64,000 bases of DNA from contig JANNDY010000023.1 of the NCBI GenBank assembly GCA_031378345.1, positions 8,399 through 72,398 of the forward strand, given 5' to 3'. Shown here piece after piece: positions 61,583-64,000 of the stretch; positions within the stretch are counted from its first letter, which is position 1; every line of letters starts with the position of its first letter. Below the pieces are notes generated by a model that made no database searches, was not told the DNA's origin, and was given only the letters and a program-made list of their open reading frames with translations. A program made the translations under genes and the position numbers. The DNA is from Emticicia sp031378345. Lineage in GTDB: Bacteria > Bacteroidota > Bacteroidia > Cytophagales > Spirosomataceae.

Positions 61583-63331
61583 ATGTTAAGAACTCATACG
61601 TGCGGAGAGCTAAGAATCTCTGATGTGAATAAAACCGTTACTCTCAGCGGTTGGGTACAAGTTGTACGTGATAAAGGTGGCATCATATATATTGACCTCC
61701 GTGACCGTTATGGCATCACACAATTGATTTTGAATGAAAATGTTACAGATACAGACTCTATTGCTTTGGCTCGAACACTCAGCCGTGAGTTTGTGATTCA
61801 AGCAAAAGGCGAAGTAATTGAGCGAATTGCCAAAAATGATAAGATAGGAACGGGTGATGTTGAAATAAAAGTAACTGCTCTCGAAGTATTGAATCCTGCC
61901 AAATTACCACCATTTTTGATTCAAGACGAAACCGATGGTGGCGATGATATTCGTATGAAATACCGCTACCTTGATTTACGCCGAAATATTGTTCGCCAAA
62001 GTTTGCAATTGCGTCATAAAATGGCTCAACAAACTCGTATTTTTATGGACGGACAAGATTTTATTGAGGTAGAAACACCAGTTTTGATAAAATCTACACC
62101 CGAAGGTGCGAGAGATTTTGTAGTGCCAAGTCGCATGAATCCAGGTGAATTTTATGCTTTGCCGCAATCTCCACAAACATTTAAGCAACTTTTGATGGTG
62201 GGAGGTTTTGACAGATATTATCAAATCGTGAAATGTTTCCGTGATGAAGATTTACGTGCCGACCGCCAGCCAGAGTTTACACAAATAGACTGCGAAATGT
62301 CGTTTGTTGAACAAGAAGATATTTTGAATATGTTTGAAGGACTTATCCGTCATTTATTCAAAACGGTGAAGAATATTGATATGCCAGAAGTGCCTCGCAC
62401 GACTTACGCCGATGCCATGCGTTTGTACGGAAACGACAAGCCAGATATTCGTTTCGGAATGGAATTTGTGGAATTGACCGACCTTGCTAAAGGAAAAGAT
62501 TTCCCAGTTTTCGATGCAGCCGAATTAGTGGTAGCAATCAACGCCAAAGGTTGTGCAGATTATACTCGTAAGCAAATCGACGAATTGACAGAATGGCTAA
62601 AACGCCCTCAAATTGGAGCAAAAGGCTTGATTTATGTACGTTATAATGCTGATGGCACTTTGAAATCTTCGGTTGATAAATTCTATTCGGAAGAAGATTT
62701 AAAGGCTTGGGCAGAGCGTTGTGGTGCTGAAAAAGGAGACTTAATTTTAGTGATTTCGGGTGAAGCAAATAAGGCTCGCAAGCAAATGAGCGAACTACGT
62801 TTGGAAATGGGAACTCGTTTAGGTTTAAGAAATCCACAAGAGTTTAAAGCTCTTTGGGTATTAGATTTTCCATTATTAGAGTACGGTGAGGAGGAAGATA
62901 GATGGTTTGCGATGCACCACCCATTCACAAGTCCGAAGCCAGAAGATATTGCTTTGTTGGAAACTGATTTGGGAAGTGTTAGAGCAAATGCTTATGATAT
63001 GGTTATCAACGGGACAGAAGTTGGCGGTGGTTCGGTGCGAATTTTTCAAAGACCATTGCAACAAAGAATGTTTGAAATTTTAGGGTTTTCGGACGAAGAG
63101 GCTAAAAAACAATTTGGATTTTTGATGGACGCTTTTGAATTTGGAGCTCCGCCACACGCAGGAATTGCCTTCGGTTTCGACCGTTTATGTTCAATTTTTG
63201 GAGGTGCCGATTCCATTCGTGATTTTATTGCTTTTCCAAAAAATAATTCAGGACGAGATACAATGATTGACTCGCCATCAACAATAGATGCTAAACAAAT
63301 GGACGAATTGAAGATTAAGACGACAGTTTAA
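61583..63331 (+). CDS. aspS: Aspartyl-tRNA synthetase
   Basis: 582 residues, class II synthetase that charges tRNA-Asp. The N-terminal OB anticodon-binding domain (TLSGWVQVVRDKGGIIYIDLRD) is followed by the catalytic motifs FRDEDLRADRQPEFTQIDCEM (motif 2) and HAGIAFGFDRL (motif 3), with a GAD insertion domain between (about 290-410), the bacterial form. Length normal. A terminator follows. Confidence 0.98.
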   Translation: MLRTHTCGELRISDVNKTVTLSGWVQVVRDKGGIIYIDLRDRYGITQLILNENVTDTDSIALARTLSREFVIQAKGEVIERIAKNDKIGTGDVEIKVTALEVLNPAKLPPFLIQDETDGGDDIRMKYRYLDLRRNIVRQSLQLRHKMAQQTRIFMDGQDFIEVETPVLIKSTPEGARDFVVPSRMNPGEFYALPQSPQTFKQLLMVGGFDRYYQIVKCFRDEDLRADRQPEFTQIDCEMSFVEQEDILNMFEGLIRHLFKTVKNIDMPEVPRTTYADAMRLYGNDKPDIRFGMEFVELTDLAKGKDFPVFDAAELVVAINAKGCADYTRKQIDELTEWLKRPQIGAKGLIYVRYNADGTLKSSVDKFYSEEDLKAWAERCGAEKGDLILVISGEANKARKQMSELRLEMGTRLGLRNPQEFKALWVLDFPLLEYGEEEDRWFAMHHPFTSPKPEDIALLETDLGSVRANAYDMVINGTEVGGGSVRIFQRPLQQRMFEILGFSDEEAKKQFGFLMDAFEFGAPPHAGIAFGFDRLCSIFGGADSIRDFIAFPKNNSGRDTMIDSPSTIDAKQMDELKIKTTV

Positions 63332-63350
63332 TACAGACATATTTATTTTG

Positions 63351-63388
63351 AAAGAGACAATTTGCTTTGGAAGCTTGTCTCTTTTTTT
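63351..63388 (+). terminator. Terminator after aspS
   Basis: AAAGAGACAA pairs with TTGTCTCTTT around a 14-nt loop, followed by T residues. Confidence 0.8.
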
Positions 63389-63484
63389 ATGTTGATTTTA
63401 AGCAGTTTCAAAACTGACATATCTCATATTTAGATCCACAAAAAATAAAGACTTTTGAAGAAACAAAAAAACAATAATTTAACT

Positions 63485-63892
63485 ATGGATAATCAAAAGT
63501 ATATCACCGACTTGCATCAAGAGCATCAAGAGTGGAAAAAGAAATTAGCATTTTATGAAGATGAACTGAAGATTATGACCAATCGCTTGTCGGAAGTAAG
63601 TGCTAAAAATACTGACACAACTATCAAAGCGAAAGTTGAGCAATTTCAGAACCGATTTATTATTCAAAAAAATGAAATCGACTATTTAAAACACTCAATT
63701 AACAAAGAAGAAGAGGCATTAACAGCCAATGTAAAAGAAAATACAGTAGCATACACGCATCGAAAATTAGATGATAATGTGGAACTTCGTGATAAAGTTC
63801 AAATTTTCGACCCAATATTTGAGTCGCTTAAAGAAGAATTTATGCAGTTTGCTGCCGTGCCGGGAGTGTTTTTTAAACTGTGTCAAGCCTAA
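63485..63892 (+). CDS. Coiled-coil protein of unknown function
   Basis: About 135 residues from the ATG at 63485. Almost entirely charged heptad-like helices: HQEHQEWKKKLAFYEDELKI, TTIKAKVEQFQNRFIIQKNE and LRDKVQIFDPIFESLKEEF. No signal peptide. A cytosolic helical bundle is likely; no function assigned. Confidence 0.65.
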   Translation: MDNQKYITDLHQEHQEWKKKLAFYEDELKIMTNRLSEVSAKNTDTTIKAKVEQFQNRFIIQKNEIDYLKHSINKEEEALTANVKENTVAYTHRKLDDNVELRDKVQIFDPIFESLKEEFMQFAAVPGVFFKLCQA

Positions 63893-63898
63893 CTTGAG

Positions 63899-63941
63899 CG
63901 AGTTATAAGTTTTGGTTTTTTCAACCAAAACTTATAACTCG
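63899..63941 (+). terminator. Long 19-bp hairpin after the coiled-coil gene
   Basis: CGAGTTATAAGTTTTGGTT at 63899-63917 pairs perfectly with 63923-63941 around a 5-nt loop. It lies 7 nt after the stop codon. No T-run follows, so it may be a palindromic repeat instead of a terminator. Confidence 0.65.
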
Positions 63942-64000
63942 AAATCCTCATCAGCGATTCTGTCAGCGAAAATAATACTAATTTCTGACAAAATTTCTTT

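Noticed and set aside
1..64000. tRNA, rRNA and tmRNA genes.
   Set aside because: No intergenic stretch showed the conserved T-loop GTTCGANTC with CCA end or other RNA hallmarks by eye.

Overview
The window reads as a low-GC chromosome segment from a Bacteroidota bacterium, most likely order Cytophagales (Emticicia/Arcicella/Flectobacillus-like; this rank is inference). Supporting signs are a SusC/SusD pair, delta-60 repeat and CotH proteins, many Sec-type lipoproteins, weak ribosome-binding sites, and several promoters with the Bacteroidota -7 motif TAnnTTTG. There is no rRNA, tRNA, CRISPR array, prophage or recognisable transposase. Gene order looks chromosomal, with accessory patches.

Layout. 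0-3 kb: a saccharopine-dehydrogenase-family (carboxynorspermidine-type) enzyme, a tiny membrane ORF and pgk. 3-7 kb: an outer-membrane barrel protein and two convergent glycosyltransferases, each carrying a GC-rich in-frame insertion. 7-16 kb: a sigma factor with a membrane partner, a sugar dehydrogenase, TatD, an Na+/H+ antiporter, a DMT exporter, a haem/copper monooxygenase-like protein, CotH and an OmpA domain. 16-20 kb: two large secreted proteins flanked by a direct repeat. 20-24.5 kb: a TPR histidine kinase with its LuxR-type regulator, and a Gfo/Idh/MocA oxidoreductase. 24.5-28.3 kb: a RelE/ParE toxin-antitoxin pair followed by a duplicated oxidoreductase tail, small lipoproteins and an ABC exporter. 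29-39.5 kb: a stress-like island with terC, leuC and leuD relics around an intact membrane protein, a frameshifted porin-like gene, an OmpR-type two-component system, an SPFH lipoprotein and small secreted proteins. 39.7-48.9 kb: a MocR regulator divergent from two small enzymes, XdhC, TrmH-like, LysE, YHS, DoxX, ATP-grasp, glutaryl-CoA dehydrogenase and Uma2. 49-59.3 kb: lysA, a DUF3127 protein, a redoxin, a second haem/copper protein and the SusCD locus. 59.7-64 kb: an McrB-like ATPase without McrC, aspS and a coiled-coil protein.

Three signals stand out. (1) Three promoters (29115-29170, 32224-32279, 36641-36696) each carry four 5-base CTAAT-like boxes spaced exactly 11 bp apart, with TAnnTTTG always 15 bp after the start of the last box. 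This geometry fits direct control by an OmpR-family regulator, and one such regulator is encoded at 34599-35288. One promoter appears to drive a short terminated RNA or leader ahead of terC. (2) A ~155-bp palindromic element occurs three times (1656-1816, 10236-10388, 39558-39713). It always starts 0-8 nt after a stop codon, always has the same orientation relative to the upstream gene, and has stems whose sequences change in a compensated way. (3) Many intergenic spacers contain imperfect palindromes built of 7-8 nt tandem units, and related short repeats also lie in frame inside several genes. Separately, a leuC'-membrane protein-leuD' fragment sits between two copies of the CTAAT array and looks like a captured piece of a leucine operon.
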